Part shown: in pieces, positions 9,079 through 18,369 of the stretch
Position numbering within the stretch: the stretch's first letter is position 1
Layout of the letters: each line of letters begins with the position of its first letter
Source of the DNA: Caulobacter sp. FWC26
GTDB taxonomy: Bacteria > Pseudomonadota > Alphaproteobacteria > Caulobacterales > Caulobacteraceae
DNA: 64,000 bases
NCBI RefSeq assembly: GCF_002742645.2
Contig: NZ_CP033875.1
Location: 2,086,001-2,150,000, forward strand
Reading direction: 5' to 3'
Translations under genes and position numbers: made by a program
The notes under the pieces: model-generated
What the model saw: the letters and a program-made list of their open reading frames with translations, nothing else
The model's database searches: none
Told to the model about the DNA's origin: nothing

Positions 9079-11970
9079 CTAGAACTTCGCCGACACGCGG
9101 ACGTAACCGAACCGGCCGCGCGCGTCGTAGGTGTAGATGTCATAGTTGATCGGAGCGTTGGCGTAGGACGCCGGTGGCGCCTTGTCGAAGATGTTGCTGA
9201 TCCCGACGCTGATCGACGTGTCGTAACGTCCGAACTGATAGCCGCCTTCCAGATCGTTGTAGAAGATCGCCTTGGTCTTGGCCTCCTTCACGGTGTTGGC
9301 GACATCCGTGGTCGAGCCGATGTAACGCCCGCGCCACAGAGCGTTCCAGGATCCGCCGGTCCAGCTGAACGAGGCCTGGCCCTTCCAATGCGGATAGGTC
9401 GAGCGCGGCTGGTCGCCCTTGCCGGCCCGTTCGTCGACGATCGGCGCGCCGCCCGCTGGATTGGGGCTCGTGGTCTTGAAGCTCTCAAGATACGAGGCGT
9501 CGACAACGGCGGCGAACTTGCCCGCGTCATTGCTGAAGTCGTAGCGCAGCGTGGTGTCGACGCCCGAGGTCTTGATCTCGGCGAGGTTCAGCACCCCTTG
9601 CAGCAGGTTGGTGATCGCGCCCGTCGAAGCGTCGCGGGTGACCAGATTACAGAACACGCCGCCGCGCTGGGCGCAAAGGCTGAGGATCTGCGTGGCGGAC
9701 TGGCTCGAGATCGCGTCGCGGACTGTGATCTCGTACCAGTCGACCGTCAGGCTGAGGCCAGGCGCGAAGCGCGGCTTGATGGCGACGCCGGCGCTGTAGG
9801 TGTCGGCGGTTTCGGCCTTGAGCTTGGTGTTTCCCGAGATGGTGCCCGGGATCAGGCCGTTCAGGTTGTAGTTGATCTGGTTATAGCCGGTGGGCACGCC
9901 GACGCAGCCGGGCAGGCTGGCGTTGGCGGTCGCGCCGCCATTGCAGGGGTCCGTGCCCTGGAAGCTGGTCTGGCGCCCCCCTTGGAAGAGCTCCAGGATC
10001 GACGGCGCGCGGAAGCCCTGCGCGTAGGTGCCGCGCACCAGGATGTCCTCGATCGGACGCCAGCCCACGCCCACCTTAACGGTGCTGTCGCCGCCGACGG
10101 TGTCGTAGTCCGAATAGCGGGCGGCCAAGCTGATATCGAGCGTCTTGGCCAAAGCCACGTCCTTCAGCAGCGGGATGGCCGCTTCGGCGTAGATTTCGTT
10201 CAGGCTGTACTGGCCGACGGTGCCGATCCGGGTCTGCGCGGTCGTGGTGGTGTTGCTGGCGAACGCCGCTCCGGAGGCTGGGGTCGGGATATTGGTCGGC
10301 AGGGCGTTGACGAAGGGATCGGGGCTGTCGGAGGCCTTGTTCTTGCGGTGCTCGACGCCGGCGGCGATCGCCAACGGACCGGCGGGTAGTTGGAAGAGTT
10401 CGCCGGTGATATTGGCCGTGAAGTCGTAGATTTCCGTCTGGTTCGACTCGCGCGCGGTGAAGCGGATGTAGTCCGCCTGCGCGGCCGTCATGGGCGAGAA
10501 CAGGTTGATCGCCACGCAGCCCGACGTCGTCGCGCAGTTGGGGCCTAGGCCGAGAGCGAGCCGATCATAGTTCACGCCGTTCAGCGCCTGGGTGTCGATC
10601 TTGTTCTTGGAATAGAGGCCGTAGACGTCCCAGCTCCACTCGCGGCCGAACAGGTTCAGTTCGCCGTCGAAGCCGCCGGCGATGCGCCAGGTCTTCACGT
10701 CCTGGATGTTGTCGCGGTTGCCAACCTCGGTCATCACCTTGCGAATGCGCCAGGCCGAGTTGGCGGCGAAGGCCAGAGCATTGGCGGCTGGAACCCCGTT
10801 GGCCGTGCCGAAGGGGTTGAACGGCTGATTGTTCGGGATCGCGAAACCCCGGATCGTGCCAGCCGAGCCACCGATGTCCAGGAGGACCGGTGAGAATAGC
10901 TGGTCGGACTTGCGCGCGTTGAACAGGCCCTCGAGCTTGAAGCGGACGCTGTCGCTGAGGTCCGTAGTCCACCGAGCATAGATCCCGTAACGTTCGCTCG
11001 GACCGGCCGAATAGATGCCTTGGGCCTGGGTGTTGTAGTAGTCGCCCGGCAGGGCTGCCGGGTGATAGGCGTTGTCGGCCAGAGCGCCAGCGCCGATGGT
11101 CCCTCCGGCGTTGAAGGCGATCGGGCTGGCCGAGGAGGCGAAGCCGGTCGGCGTACCGAAGAAGGCGTTGTTGGACAGACCCGGCAGGATGTAGAGCCCG
11201 TTCGGGCTGGTGCCGGGCGCCGTCACCGGGACCAGGGTCACCCGGGTCAGATCCCGCGACGTGGTCAGGATCGGCTTGTCCTTGACGTAGCTGGCCGAGA
11301 TCAGGATCGCGCTCTTGTCGAAGCGTTTGCCGAAATTGGCGATCGCCGAATAGGACTGGCCGTCGCCATGCGTCGTGCCGCCGTACTTCGCCGTGAGCTT
11401 GAGGCCGTCGAAGTCGCGCGCCGTCTTGATGTTCACCACGCCGGCGATGGCGTCAGAGCCGTAGATCGCCGACGCGCCGTCCTTGAGCACTTCGACGCCT
11501 TCGATCATGCCCAGCGGCATGGTGTTAAGATCCACGAAGTCGCGGAAGCCGCGTTGGCCGACGCCATCGACCCAGCGATGGCCGTCGACCAGCACCAGTA
11601 CGCGGTTGCCGCTGCCCTCGGCGCCGCCAAGGTAGCGCAGGTTGATCGAGCTGGCGCCGTAGGAGGTGCCCTGGGTTCCGTTGCTGCTGAGGCTGACACC
11701 GGCCGCAGGCAGCTTCTGCAACAGTTCGCCCACTGAGCCGGCGCCGGAATTCTTCAAGTCCTGCTCGGTGATCGTGGTGACGACGCCCACGGCGTCGGCG
11801 TCCTTACGCTGAATGCGCGAACCGACGACGATGATCTCTTCGACGGCGTCAGAGGCCTGGACGGCGGGCGCTGCGGCGGACTGGGCGAACGCAGGCGTGG
11901 CCAGGGCCCCGGCCAGCAGGGCGGCGTAGGCGGTTCCGACGCGCAGCGCGCGCAGGTTCAGTACGGGCAT
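9079..11970 (-). CDS. TonB-dependent outer-membrane receptor (OAR-like type)
   Basis: Energy-dependent outer-membrane importer of 963 residues. The chosen ATG gives [20 protein letters not shown] and a signal peptide ending in AFAQ. A TonB box ([10 protein letters not shown]) follows, then a plug domain (about 50-165, with [20 protein letters not shown]) and a large 22-strand barrel ending in the aromatic-terminated strand [17 protein letters not shown] element lies about ten bases before the ATG; 56 further in-frame upstream codons were rejected because they precede the signal peptide. It is followed by the CocE-type hydrolase and LysR genes. Receptors of this type in Caulobacter often serve sugar or peptide uptake. 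The substrate is unknown, but the AbgT and hydrolase neighbours suggest a peptide-like or acylated compound. Confidence 0.93.
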   Translation of the reverse strand: MPVLNLRALRVGTAYAALLAGALATPAFAQSAAAPAVQASDAVEEIIVVGSRIQRKDADAVGVVTTITEQDLKNSGAGSVGELLQKLPAAGVSLSSNGTQGTSYGASSINLRYLGGAEGSGNRVLVLVDGHRWVDGVGQRGFRDFVDLNTMPLGMIEGVEVLKDGASAIYGSDAIAGVVNIKTARDFDGLKLTAKYGGTTHGDGQSYSAIANFGKRFDKSAILISASYVKDKPILTTSRDLTRVTLVPVTAPGTSPNGLYILPGLSNNAFFGTPTGFASSASPIAFNAGGTIGAGALADNAYHPAALPGDYYNTQAQGIYSAGPSERYGIYARWTTDLSDSVRFKLEGLFNARKSDQLFSPVLLDIGGSAGTIRGFAIPNNQPFNPFGTANGVPAANALAFAANSAWRIRKVMTEVGNRDNIQDVKTWRIAGGFDGELNLFGREWSWDVYGLYSKNKIDTQALNGVNYDRLALGLGPNCATTSGCVAINLFSPMTAAQADYIRFTARESNQTEIYDFTANITGELFQLPAGPLAIAAGVEHRKNKASDSPDPFVNALPTNIPTPASGAAFASNTTTTAQTRIGTVGQYSLNEIYAEAAIPLLKDVALAKTLDISLAARYSDYDTVGGDSTVKVGVGWRPIEDILVRGTYAQGFRAPSILELFQGGRQTSFQGTDPCNGGATANASLPGCVGVPTGYNQINYNLNGLIPGTISGNTKLKAETADTYSAGVAIKPRFAPGLSLTVDWYEITVRDAISSQSATQILSLCAQRGGVFCNLVTRDASTGAITNLLQGVLNLAEIKTSGVDTTLRYDFSNDAGKFAAVVDASYLESFKTTSPNPAGGAPIVDERAGKGDQPRSTYPHWKGQASFSWTGGSWNALWRGRYIGSTTDVANTVKEAKTKAIFYNDLEGGYQFGRYDTSISVGISNIFDKAPPASYANAPINYDIYTYDARGRFGYVRVSAKF

Positions 11971-12091
11971 AGGATGAAGTCCCCTCGTCATGGCTCGTTC
12001 GGCGAGGCTCTGTCGGCCTGCTCCCCTTGGATTTTGGAAGCCTAGGGGCGGGCGGTTTTGGCGCGCAACGCTATTGGTTCGGCGCATCACC

Positions 12092-12110
12092 CTATGCGTT
12101 GAGGGCATAG
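12092..12110. promoter_or_regulatory. T-N11-A dyad, candidate LysR-type operator
   Basis: CTATGC at 12092-12097 and GCATAG at 12105-12110 form a perfect 6-bp inverted repeat with a 7-bp spacer. The inner T at 12095 and A at 12107 are 11 bases apart, which fits the LysR-box rule. It sits about 120 bp upstream of the receptor start and the regulator at 6216 is in the same transcription unit, so it may control the locus. Function inferred. Confidence 0.45.
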
Positions 12111-12141
12111 TCGCCGACCGATGATCGCTGAAATGCATGAC

Positions 12142-12168
12142 GCCGTCGCCTGGAGGACAGGCGACGGC
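12142..12168 (-). terminator. Hairpin downstream of the AbgT gene
   Basis: GCCGTCGCCTG at 12142-12152 pairs perfectly with CAGGCGACGGC at 12158-12168 around a 5-base loop, 28 bases past the AbgT stop codon. There is no clear U-run, so it may be an inefficient or factor-assisted terminator. It separates the transporter from the receptor-hydrolase unit. Confidence 0.55.
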
Positions 12169-12195
12169 GAAAGCTGTGCTTGGACGATTTACTGG

Positions 12196-13785
12196 CTAGC
12201 GGGGCGTGGTGGTGTGAATGGCGGCCGACGAGAGGTAGGTGCTCGGCGCGCCCGGTCCGACGGGAAGGCTCAGTCCAACCCAGGTCAGGACGAGCAGCAT
12301 TCCCGCCAACGCGAAGCCGATCGTGTAGGGCAGCATCAGCGCCACCATCGAGCCCACGCCAAAACGCGGGCGCCACTTCTGCGCCAGGATCAGCACCAAC
12401 GGGAAGTTCGAGGCCAACGGTGTGACGATGTTGAAGATCGAGTCGCCCATCCGATAGGCGGCGGTTGTCATCTCGGGCGACACGCCCAGCAGCATCAGCA
12501 TGGGCACGACGATCGGCGCCATGGCGCTCCACTTCGCGGACGCGGAGCCGATCAGGAGGTCGAGAAAGGACGACATGATCAGCAGTGAGAGCAGCAAGAG
12601 CGGCTTGGGCAGACCAAGTCCCCGCAGCGCTTCGGCGCCTTGTACTGCCATTACGGGGCCCATCTTGGACCAGGCGAACATCGCCACGAAATGGGCGGCG
12701 AAGAAGGCCAGCACCAGATAGGGCGCCATGGCGCGCATGCCCTCAGCCATCATCGCCACGATATCGCGATGCGACTTCACCGTGCCGGTCGCCGAGCCGT
12801 AGGCCCAGCCTGTCGCCAGGAACAGCAGCATGAAGGCGGCGATGAGGGATTGGTAGAAGGGGGTCATGCGCTTGGCCCCGACGGCCTCGTGATCCAGCAA
12901 CGGCGCGCCGGGCCAGAGCGTCAGGACCGCGAAAAGACCGATCACGATCAAGGCCGCCACGGCCGCTCGACGCAGTCCCTTCTTTTGCGCCTCGCCGATC
13001 GCGTCTAGGGCAAGGTCGGGCGCCGCCGCTGCGGTGTCAGCGCGGGTCCAGGCACCCAAACGCGGCTCCACCACGCGGTCGGTCACCCACCAGGCGATCG
13101 GCGTGAACAGGGTTCCAATGGCCAGGGTGAACCACCAATTGCCCAGCGGGTTCATCACGAAGTTCGGATCAATCAACTGGGCCGCCGGCGCGGTGATGCC
13201 CAGGATCAGCACGTCGAACTGGCCAGGCAGCATATTGCCGGCGAAGGCGCCGGAGATGCCGGCATAGGCGATGGCGATTCCCGCGAGCGGATGGCGTCCG
13301 GCCTCAGCATAGATCAGCGCCGCCATCGGGATCAGCACCACATAGGCCGCGTCGGCCGCATGGTGGGACATGACCCCGATCACGAAGATCGCCGGGCTGA
13401 GAATGGCCTTGGGCAGCTTGCGGATCGCATCGCCGAGCAGGGCGCCGAACAGTCCCGATCGTTCGGCCACCGCCGCTCCCAGCATGACCACCAGCACCAG
13501 ACCGAGCGGCGGAAACTTGGTCATGGTCTCGGGCATGTCGACGAACAGCTTCGCCAGGTTCTCGCGCGAGAGGAGGCTTTCGGCCTCAAGGTGCTTGCCT
13601 GTGACGGGGTTCACCGCGCTCCAGCCCAGCGTCGAGGCGATGACGGAGGCGGCCACCAGCACGGCGATACAGCCGATGAAGATGAAGACCGGATCTGGCA
13701 GGGCGTCGCCGACGCGTTCAATACGATCCAGAAGGCGTCGCCAGCCGCGCCCACCCGTGCTCTGCGGCTCGGTGCTCTCGTTCAT
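12196..13785 (-). CDS. AbgT-family transporter (p-aminobenzoyl-glutamate / antimetabolite type)
   Basis: Inner-membrane transporter of 529 residues with about twelve hydrophobic segments. Family features include ERVGDALPDPVFIF near the N-terminus, MSHHAADAAYVVLIPMAALI, and GSASAKWSAMAPIVVPM in the C-terminal half. AbgT of E. coli imports p-aminobenzoyl-glutamate, while other members export sulfonamides. The start ATG has a GGGGGG element nine bases upstream. It is transcribed toward the TonB-dependent receptor and is separated from it by a hairpin. The company of a receptor and an ester/amide hydrolase favours uptake of a peptide-like or acyl-amino compound. The specific substrate is not readable. 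Confidence 0.9.
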   Translation of the reverse strand: MNESTEPQSTGGRGWRRLLDRIERVGDALPDPVFIFIGCIAVLVAASVIASTLGWSAVNPVTGKHLEAESLLSRENLAKLFVDMPETMTKFPPLGLVLVVMLGAAVAERSGLFGALLGDAIRKLPKAILSPAIFVIGVMSHHAADAAYVVLIPMAALIYAEAGRHPLAGIAIAYAGISGAFAGNMLPGQFDVLILGITAPAAQLIDPNFVMNPLGNWWFTLAIGTLFTPIAWWVTDRVVEPRLGAWTRADTAAAAPDLALDAIGEAQKKGLRRAAVAALIVIGLFAVLTLWPGAPLLDHEAVGAKRMTPFYQSLIAAFMLLFLATGWAYGSATGTVKSHRDIVAMMAEGMRAMAPYLVLAFFAAHFVAMFAWSKMGPVMAVQGAEALRGLGLPKPLLLLSLLIMSSFLDLLIGSASAKWSAMAPIVVPMLMLLGVSPEMTTAAYRMGDSIFNIVTPLASNFPLVLILAQKWRPRFGVGSMVALMLPYTIGFALAGMLLVLTWVGLSLPVGPGAPSTYLSSAAIHTTTPR

Positions 13786-13940
13786 CTAGGCCCCCCATAG
13801 CGTCCCGAGACCCTGGCAGCGCCCTTGACCGCCGACAACGGTATAGCCGCCGATCATCAAGCCATACGGCGCGCGCATGATGTGGTTGAGGTTTGGCCGT
13901 TCGGCTTAATGTCTCCGACGAAAAAGCTTTGGGGGCTGTG

Positions 13941-15053
13941 ATGGATCGACGGGGCCTATTGCTTGGGGCGCTGGCCTTGACCGCGACGCCGGCGGTCGCA
14001 AAGCCAGGTCGCGTCCGTCTGGCGTTGCTTGGCCAAGCCTTGATCGAACATGCTCTGCCGGAGGAACAGTGGCCGGGCCGGCGAGCAGTCGCGCGCGAAC
14101 TCGCCAAGGCCGACCTTGGCTTCACCAATCTCGAGACCGTCGTCAAGGGACCGCGTGCGGGCGCGCCGACGCGCGAGGCCCTGACCCTGCATACGGCCCA
14201 GCCGGCGGTGCTCGACGCGCTCAAGGCGATGAACATCCGCCTGCTGGCCACCGCGAACAACCACGCCTTCGATCTAGGAAGCGGCGGCATCCTGGATACG
14301 GTCGACGCGATCGAGCGGGCCGGCCTGATATCGGCAGGGTCGGGGGCCGACCTCGCGCGCGCCGCCGCGCCCGCCTTTGCCCGGACGGCGGGCGGGTCCG
14401 TCGCCCTCGTCGCCTTCGCGACCGGCAAGGTTCGGGAGGGCGGCGCTGCGACGAATTCGCGCCCTGGGGTCAACGAACTGCGCCGCGACTCGTCGGGCCT
14501 CCCGCGTGAGCAAGACGCCGGGCGGGTATTGACCGCCATCGCCGAAGCCAGGCGGCGCGCCGAGGTCGTCATCGCCTATCAGCACAATCACGACTGGGAG
14601 CCGAACCAGGCCGACGTACCGGCTTGGCAGAGAGCGTTCGCGCGTCGATGCGTCGAGGTTGGCGCCTCGGTGTTCGTCGGGCATGGCGCGCCCCTGTTGC
14701 AGGGGATCGAGATCCATGATGGCGCACCGCTCTTCTTTGGACTTGGCAACTTCGTCTTCCAGACCGAGAAGCCGCCGGGCGCCTACGCCGCCGAATGCTG
14801 GGAAAGCGTCATCGTGCAGGCCTCGTTCGAGCGCGGGCGTTGCCAGGCTTTCGAACTGACGCCGATCGTAATGAACGAGATCGGACTGGGTGGCTCTGAA
14901 GACATGGCCACGCGCGGCATGCCGGCCTTGGCGTCGCCCACGCAGGCGCGGGCCATCCTGGATCGCGTGAATGCGCGCTCCGCGGGTTTGGGCTCAACGG
15001 CGTTCGCGGTGCGCGGGTCTCGCGCGGTCTGGACCGCTCCCATCAAGGGGTGA
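13941..15053 (+). CDS. CapA/PgsA-type metallophosphatase-fold protein, exported
   Basis: A 370-residue protein of the CapA family (poly-gamma-glutamate capsule synthesis protein fold, calcineurin-like). The start MDRRGLLLGALALTATPAVA is a short Arg-Arg signal peptide; 16 in-frame codons upstream were dropped. Metal-site-like motifs are FTNLETVV (about residue 65), ATANNHAFDLG (about 100), YQHNHDWE (about 215) and VFVGHGAPLLQG (about 250). It diverges from the AbgT gene with a 155-bp gap and is followed by a DUF1080 gene 86 bp later. No other capsule genes are nearby, so a role in polyglutamate synthesis is doubtful. A periplasmic phosphoesterase or peptide-modifying role is equally possible. 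Confidence 0.8.
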   Translation: MDRRGLLLGALALTATPAVAKPGRVRLALLGQALIEHALPEEQWPGRRAVARELAKADLGFTNLETVVKGPRAGAPTREALTLHTAQPAVLDALKAMNIRLLATANNHAFDLGSGGILDTVDAIERAGLISAGSGADLARAAAPAFARTAGGSVALVAFATGKVREGGAATNSRPGVNELRRDSSGLPREQDAGRVLTAIAEARRRAEVVIAYQHNHDWEPNQADVPAWQRAFARRCVEVGASVFVGHGAPLLQGIEIHDGAPLFFGLGNFVFQTEKPPGAYAAECWESVIVQASFERGRCQAFELTPIVMNEIGLGGSEDMATRGMPALASPTQARAILDRVNARSAGLGSTAFAVRGSRAVWTAPIKG

Positions 15054-15139
15054 ACCGCCCTCGCTTGCGGCGATGCGCGGGCTGGTCAATCCTGCCCGCC
15101 TTGCCGGCCAAATAACGCCGGCTCCACGGAGTAGGGCGG

Positions 15140-15925
15140 ATGACGATCAAGCCGATCATGGGTCTGGCGAGCTTTGCGTTCGGCATGGGGCTCATTAGCG
15201 CCGCCGCCTCGGCTCAGACCCGTCCCGAAGACACCGAAGTGTGGAAACCGGTCCCTGCGGTGGTGACGCCGGCGTCAGCGCCGGGCGCAGCGCCGTCCGA
15301 CGCGATCATCCTGTTCGACGGCCGCGACCTGGATCAATGGGTCACGGCGGCCGACAAGTCTCCGGCGGGCTGGGCCGTCGCCGACGGGGTGATCACCGTC
15401 GACAAGGCGCGGGGCAATATCGAGACCAAGCGGACGTTCCGCGACTATCAGCTTCACTTGGAATGGCGCATTCCCGCTGATATCGCCGGGTCTGGCCAGG
15501 GACGCGGCAACAGCGGCGTGTTCCTGGCGTCGACCGGCTCACGCGATCAGGGCTACGAGGTTCAGATCCTCGACAGCTATCAGAGCGCCACCTACGTGAA
15601 CGGCCAAGCCGGAGCGGTCTACAAGCAGCATCCTCCGCTCGCCAACGCCAACCGCAAGCCGGGCGAGTGGCAGACCTACGACATCATCTGGCGCGCGCCG
15701 CTGTTCGCGGCGGATGGGGCGCTGGCGACGCCCGCCTCAGTGACGGTGCTGCATAACGGCGTACTGGTACAGGACAACGCGATCCTCGCGGGCGAGACCG
15801 TCTATATCGGCAAGCCGGCCTACAAGGCTCACGGCCCATCGCCGATCAAGCTGCAGGCGCACGGCGACCCCAGCGCGCCGATCAGCTTTCGGAACATCTG
15901 GGTGCGAGAGCTGGCGCCGCGCTAG
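15140..15925 (+). CDS. DUF1080 / 3-keto-disaccharide hydrolase-domain protein (copy 1), exported
   Basis: A 261-residue secreted protein with a signal peptide ending near ASAQ (about residue 26). The concanavalin-like DUF1080 fold begins at IILFDGRDLDQW and includes the family motifs RGNSGVFL, YEVQILDSY and WQTYDIIWRAP. Family members cleave 3-keto-glycosides, by hydrolysis or beta-elimination, after the sugar is oxidised at C3. GGAGTAGGGCGG precedes the ATG. It begins a locus that also encodes a dehydrogenase, two TIM-barrel proteins and an oxidoreductase, so a periplasmic role in 3-keto-glycoside cleavage is likely. Its stop codon overlaps that of the convergent LacI gene. Confidence 0.88.
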   Translation: MTIKPIMGLASFAFGMGLISAAASAQTRPEDTEVWKPVPAVVTPASAPGAAPSDAIILFDGRDLDQWVTAADKSPAGWAVADGVITVDKARGNIETKRTFRDYQLHLEWRIPADIAGSGQGRGNSGVFLASTGSRDQGYEVQILDSYQSATYVNGQAGAVYKQHPPLANANRKPGEWQTYDIIWRAPLFAADGALATPASVTVLHNGVLVQDNAILAGETVYIGKPAYKAHGPSPIKLQAHGDPSAPISFRNIWVRELAPR

Positions 15926-16929
15926 CTCAGCGGCGCGGCAGTGCTGTTCCTGACCACCAGCTGGTGGGGTAGGGTGATGTTCTGCAGCGCGGTGGATCGT
16001 CCGGCGAGAATGTCGAGCAGCAGTCGGACGACCTCATGGCCGATCTGCTCCTTGGGCTGGCGCACTGTCGTAAGCTGCGGGTGCAGGTACTGGGCGAAGC
16101 GGATGTCGTCGAAGCCGACCAGCGAGATGTCGCGCGGGCAGTCCAGGCCGCGCTGACGGATCGCCTCCATGGCGCCCATGGCCATCTCGTCGCTGAAGCA
16201 GAAGATCGCCGTCGGCCGACCGGGTTCGTCCAGCAGTTCGCCGGTTTGCCGGACGCCGGACTCGATCGAGAAGTCGCCAATGGCGATACGTAGGGCGCTG
16301 GCGCGTCCATGTCGCTGGGCGGCCGACAGCACGCCCGCAAGACGGTCGCTGCTGATGGGGCTGGCCAGCGGGCCCGTGACGACGCCAACCCGGACGTGGC
16401 CTAGGCCATAGAGGTGGTCCATGACCTCGGCGGCGGCGCGCTCGTTGTCGATGTGGGCGCTGGAGACCGCCAGTCCCGGGCGAAACTCGCAGCCATTGAC
16501 GATGGGCGTGCGTGGACCCTTGGCGGCGACCATCTCGGCCAGGATATCCGGCAGGCGATGCCCCAGGAAAATCAGGCCGTCGGCTTCCTTGCGCCGGAAC
16601 ATCAGCGCGTATTGCTCTTCGCGCGCTTCTTCGTGGCGCGTGTCGCCCAGCAGCACTGAGTAACCGGCCGCCAGGGCGGCTTCCTCGACGCCGCGGATCA
16701 CGGCCGAGAAGAAGGGGTTGGAGATGTCGGGCACCGTGACCAGGATCTTCTCGGTCCGCAGGGTGCGAAGGCTCTTGGCCGCGAAATTGGGCTCGTAGCC
16801 CAGGCGATGAACGGCCTCCATCACCTTCTGGCGCGTCGGCTCCAGCACCAGTTCGGGCGCGCTGAAGACCCGCGAAACGGTTGCGGTCGAGACCCCGGCT
16901 TCACGGGCGACATCTTGAATGGTGGCCAT
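15922..16929 (-). CDS. LacI-family transcriptional regulator of the sugar locus
   Basis: A 335-residue repressor-type regulator. The N-terminal helix-turn-helix reads MATIQDVAREAGVSTATVSR, followed by the hinge NFAAKSLRT and a periplasmic-binding-protein fold (about 60-330) with PDISNPFFSAVIRGVEEAA and LVGFDDIRFAQYLHPQLTT. The start is fixed by the conserved N-terminus; 29 extra codons upstream are not family-like. It diverges from the transporter-isomerase operon, with a palindrome at 17021-17041 in the 177-bp gap. It probably represses that operon until a sugar or 3-keto-sugar binds. Its stop codon overlaps that of the DUF1080 gene by four bases, tail to tail. Confidence 0.92.
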   Translation of the reverse strand: MATIQDVAREAGVSTATVSRVFSAPELVLEPTRQKVMEAVHRLGYEPNFAAKSLRTLRTEKILVTVPDISNPFFSAVIRGVEEAALAAGYSVLLGDTRHEEAREEQYALMFRRKEADGLIFLGHRLPDILAEMVAAKGPRTPIVNGCEFRPGLAVSSAHIDNERAAAEVMDHLYGLGHVRVGVVTGPLASPISSDRLAGVLSAAQRHGRASALRIAIGDFSIESGVRQTGELLDEPGRPTAIFCFSDEMAMGAMEAIRQRGLDCPRDISLVGFDDIRFAQYLHPQLTTVRQPKEQIGHEVVRLLLDILAGRSTALQNITLPHQLVVRNSTAAPLS

Positions 16930-17020
16930 TGGCCGGACACTGGCGGCTCGCTGAAAGCTTGGCAAGGGCGGTGAAACCCTGGCTGTCGTGTCCGGGCAGT
17001 TGCCGGTTTCGCGCACCCCT

Positions 17021-17041
17021 GTTATCGATGAATTCGATTAC
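17021..17041. promoter_or_regulatory. Inverted repeat, candidate LacI-family operator
   Basis: A dyad with inner arms ATCGA (17024-17028) and TCGAT (17034-17038) around five bases, and matching outer GT...AC bases. It lies between the LacI gene (start 16929) and the divergent transporter gene (start 17107), where autoregulation and operon repression would both be possible. Assignment inferred from position and symmetry. Confidence 0.5.
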
Positions 17042-17106
17042 ATTGGAGCGGCGCGCGTCCGAACGGGCGAAAAGGGAGCCGCCCGAGGGTCGGGGAGGAC
17101 GAGGGC

Positions 17107-18348
17107 ATGACGACGAGTTTGCGTCTGTTCATAATGATGGTGCTGCAACTGGCGATCTGGGGCGCCTGGGCGCCGAAGATCTTCCCCTACATGGGCATGT
17201 TGGGTTTCGCGCCCTGGCAGCAGTCACTGGTGGGCAGCGCCTGGGGCGTGGCGGCGCTGGTCGGCATTTTCTTCTCGAACCAGTTCGCCGATCGCAACTT
17301 CTCCGCCGAGCGGTTTCTGGCGGTGAGCCATCTCATCGGCGGCTTAGCGTTGCTGGGCACGGCGTTTTCAACGACCTTTTGGCCGTTCTTCGCGTGCTAT
17401 CTGATCTTCAGCCTTGTCTATGTCCCGACGCTGTCGGTGACCAATTCCATCGCCTTCGCCAATCTACGCGACCCGGCGGCGGGGTTCGGCGGGGTTCGGA
17501 TGGGCGGAACAGTCGGCTGGGTGCTGGTCAGCTGGCCCTTCGTGTTCCTGCTGGGCGCCCAGGCGTCGGTGGAGCAGGTGCGTTGGATCTTCCTGGTGGC
17601 GGCGATCATCTCGTTCGCCTTCGCCGGTTACGCCCTGACACTGCCGCACACGCCGCCGCGCAAGGCCGATGACGCGGTCGACAAGCTGGCCTGGCGCCGG
17701 GCGTTCAAGCTGCTGGGCGCGCCTTTCGTGCTGGTGCTGTTCATCGTCACCTTCATCGATTCCGTCATCCACAACGGCTACTTCGTGATGGCCGACGCCT
17801 TCCTGACCAATCGTGTCGGGATCGCGGGCAATCTTAGCATGGTTGTGCTGAGCCTGGGCCAGGTGGCCGAGATCGTCACCATGCTTGTGCTGGGGCGCGT
17901 CCTGGCCAAGCTGGGTTGGAAGATCACCATGATCGTCGGCGTCCTGGGCCACGCCGCGCGCTTTGCGGTGTTCGCCTACTTCGCCGACAGCGTGCCGGTC
18001 ATCGTGGCGGTGCAACTGCTGCATGGCGTCTGCTACGCCTTCTTCTTCGCCACCGTATACATCTTCGTCGACGCGGTTTTCCCCAAGGACGTGCGCTCAA
18101 GCGCTCAGGGTCTGTTCAACCTGCTGATCCTGGGCGTGGGCAATGTGGCCGCCAGCTTCATCTTCCCAGAATTGGTGGGCCGCCTGACGACAGACGGCGC
18201 TGTAGACTACACGACCCTGTTCCTCGTGCCGACAGCCATGGCCCTGGCCGCCGTCTGCCTGCTGGCGTTGTTCTTCCGACCGCCGACGCGGGGCCCTGCT
18301 TCGGAGGCGGATTCTGCGTCGTCCGCCGCCAGCCCGGCCCAAGTCTAG
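17107..18348 (+). CDS. MFS nucleoside:H+ symporter (NupG/NHS) family sugar transporter
   Basis: A 413-residue inner-membrane protein with about twelve transmembrane segments. The N-terminus (LQLAIWGAWAPKIFPYM) and the stretch IFSLVYVPTLSVTNSIAFANL resemble NupG/XapB symporters. In a locus of sugar oxidoreductases and TIM-barrel proteins, members of this family are more likely to import a mono- or keto-sugar than a nucleoside. The ATG is preceded by a GGGGAGGACGAGGGC stretch. It is the first gene of a plus-strand operon divergent from LacI, and the next gene follows after 21 bases. Substrate inferred only. Confidence 0.85.
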   Translation: MTTSLRLFIMMVLQLAIWGAWAPKIFPYMGMLGFAPWQQSLVGSAWGVAALVGIFFSNQFADRNFSAERFLAVSHLIGGLALLGTAFSTTFWPFFACYLIFSLVYVPTLSVTNSIAFANLRDPAAGFGGVRMGGTVGWVLVSWPFVFLLGAQASVEQVRWIFLVAAIISFAFAGYALTLPHTPPRKADDAVDKLAWRRAFKLLGAPFVLVLFIVTFIDSVIHNGYFVMADAFLTNRVGIAGNLSMVVLSLGQVAEIVTMLVLGRVLAKLGWKITMIVGVLGHAARFAVFAYFADSVPVIVAVQLLHGVCYAFFFATVYIFVDAVFPKDVRSSAQGLFNLLILGVGNVAASFIFPELVGRLTTDGAVDYTTLFLVPTAMALAAVCLLALFFRPPTRGPASEADSASSAASPAQV

Positions 18349-18369
18349 ATATCAGGAAAGGTGAGCCCC

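Noticed and set aside
8113..10389. Open frame of 758 codons on the plus strand opposite the CocE-type hydrolase and TonB-dependent receptor
   Set aside because: It spans two well-supported minus-strand genes, has a low-complexity Ala/Arg/Gly-rich product and no recognisable domain.
15103..15122. GCCGG/CCGGC hairpin before the first DUF1080 gene as a terminator or operator
   Set aside because: Only five base pairs with a ten-base loop, no U-run; GC-rich chance pairing is likely.
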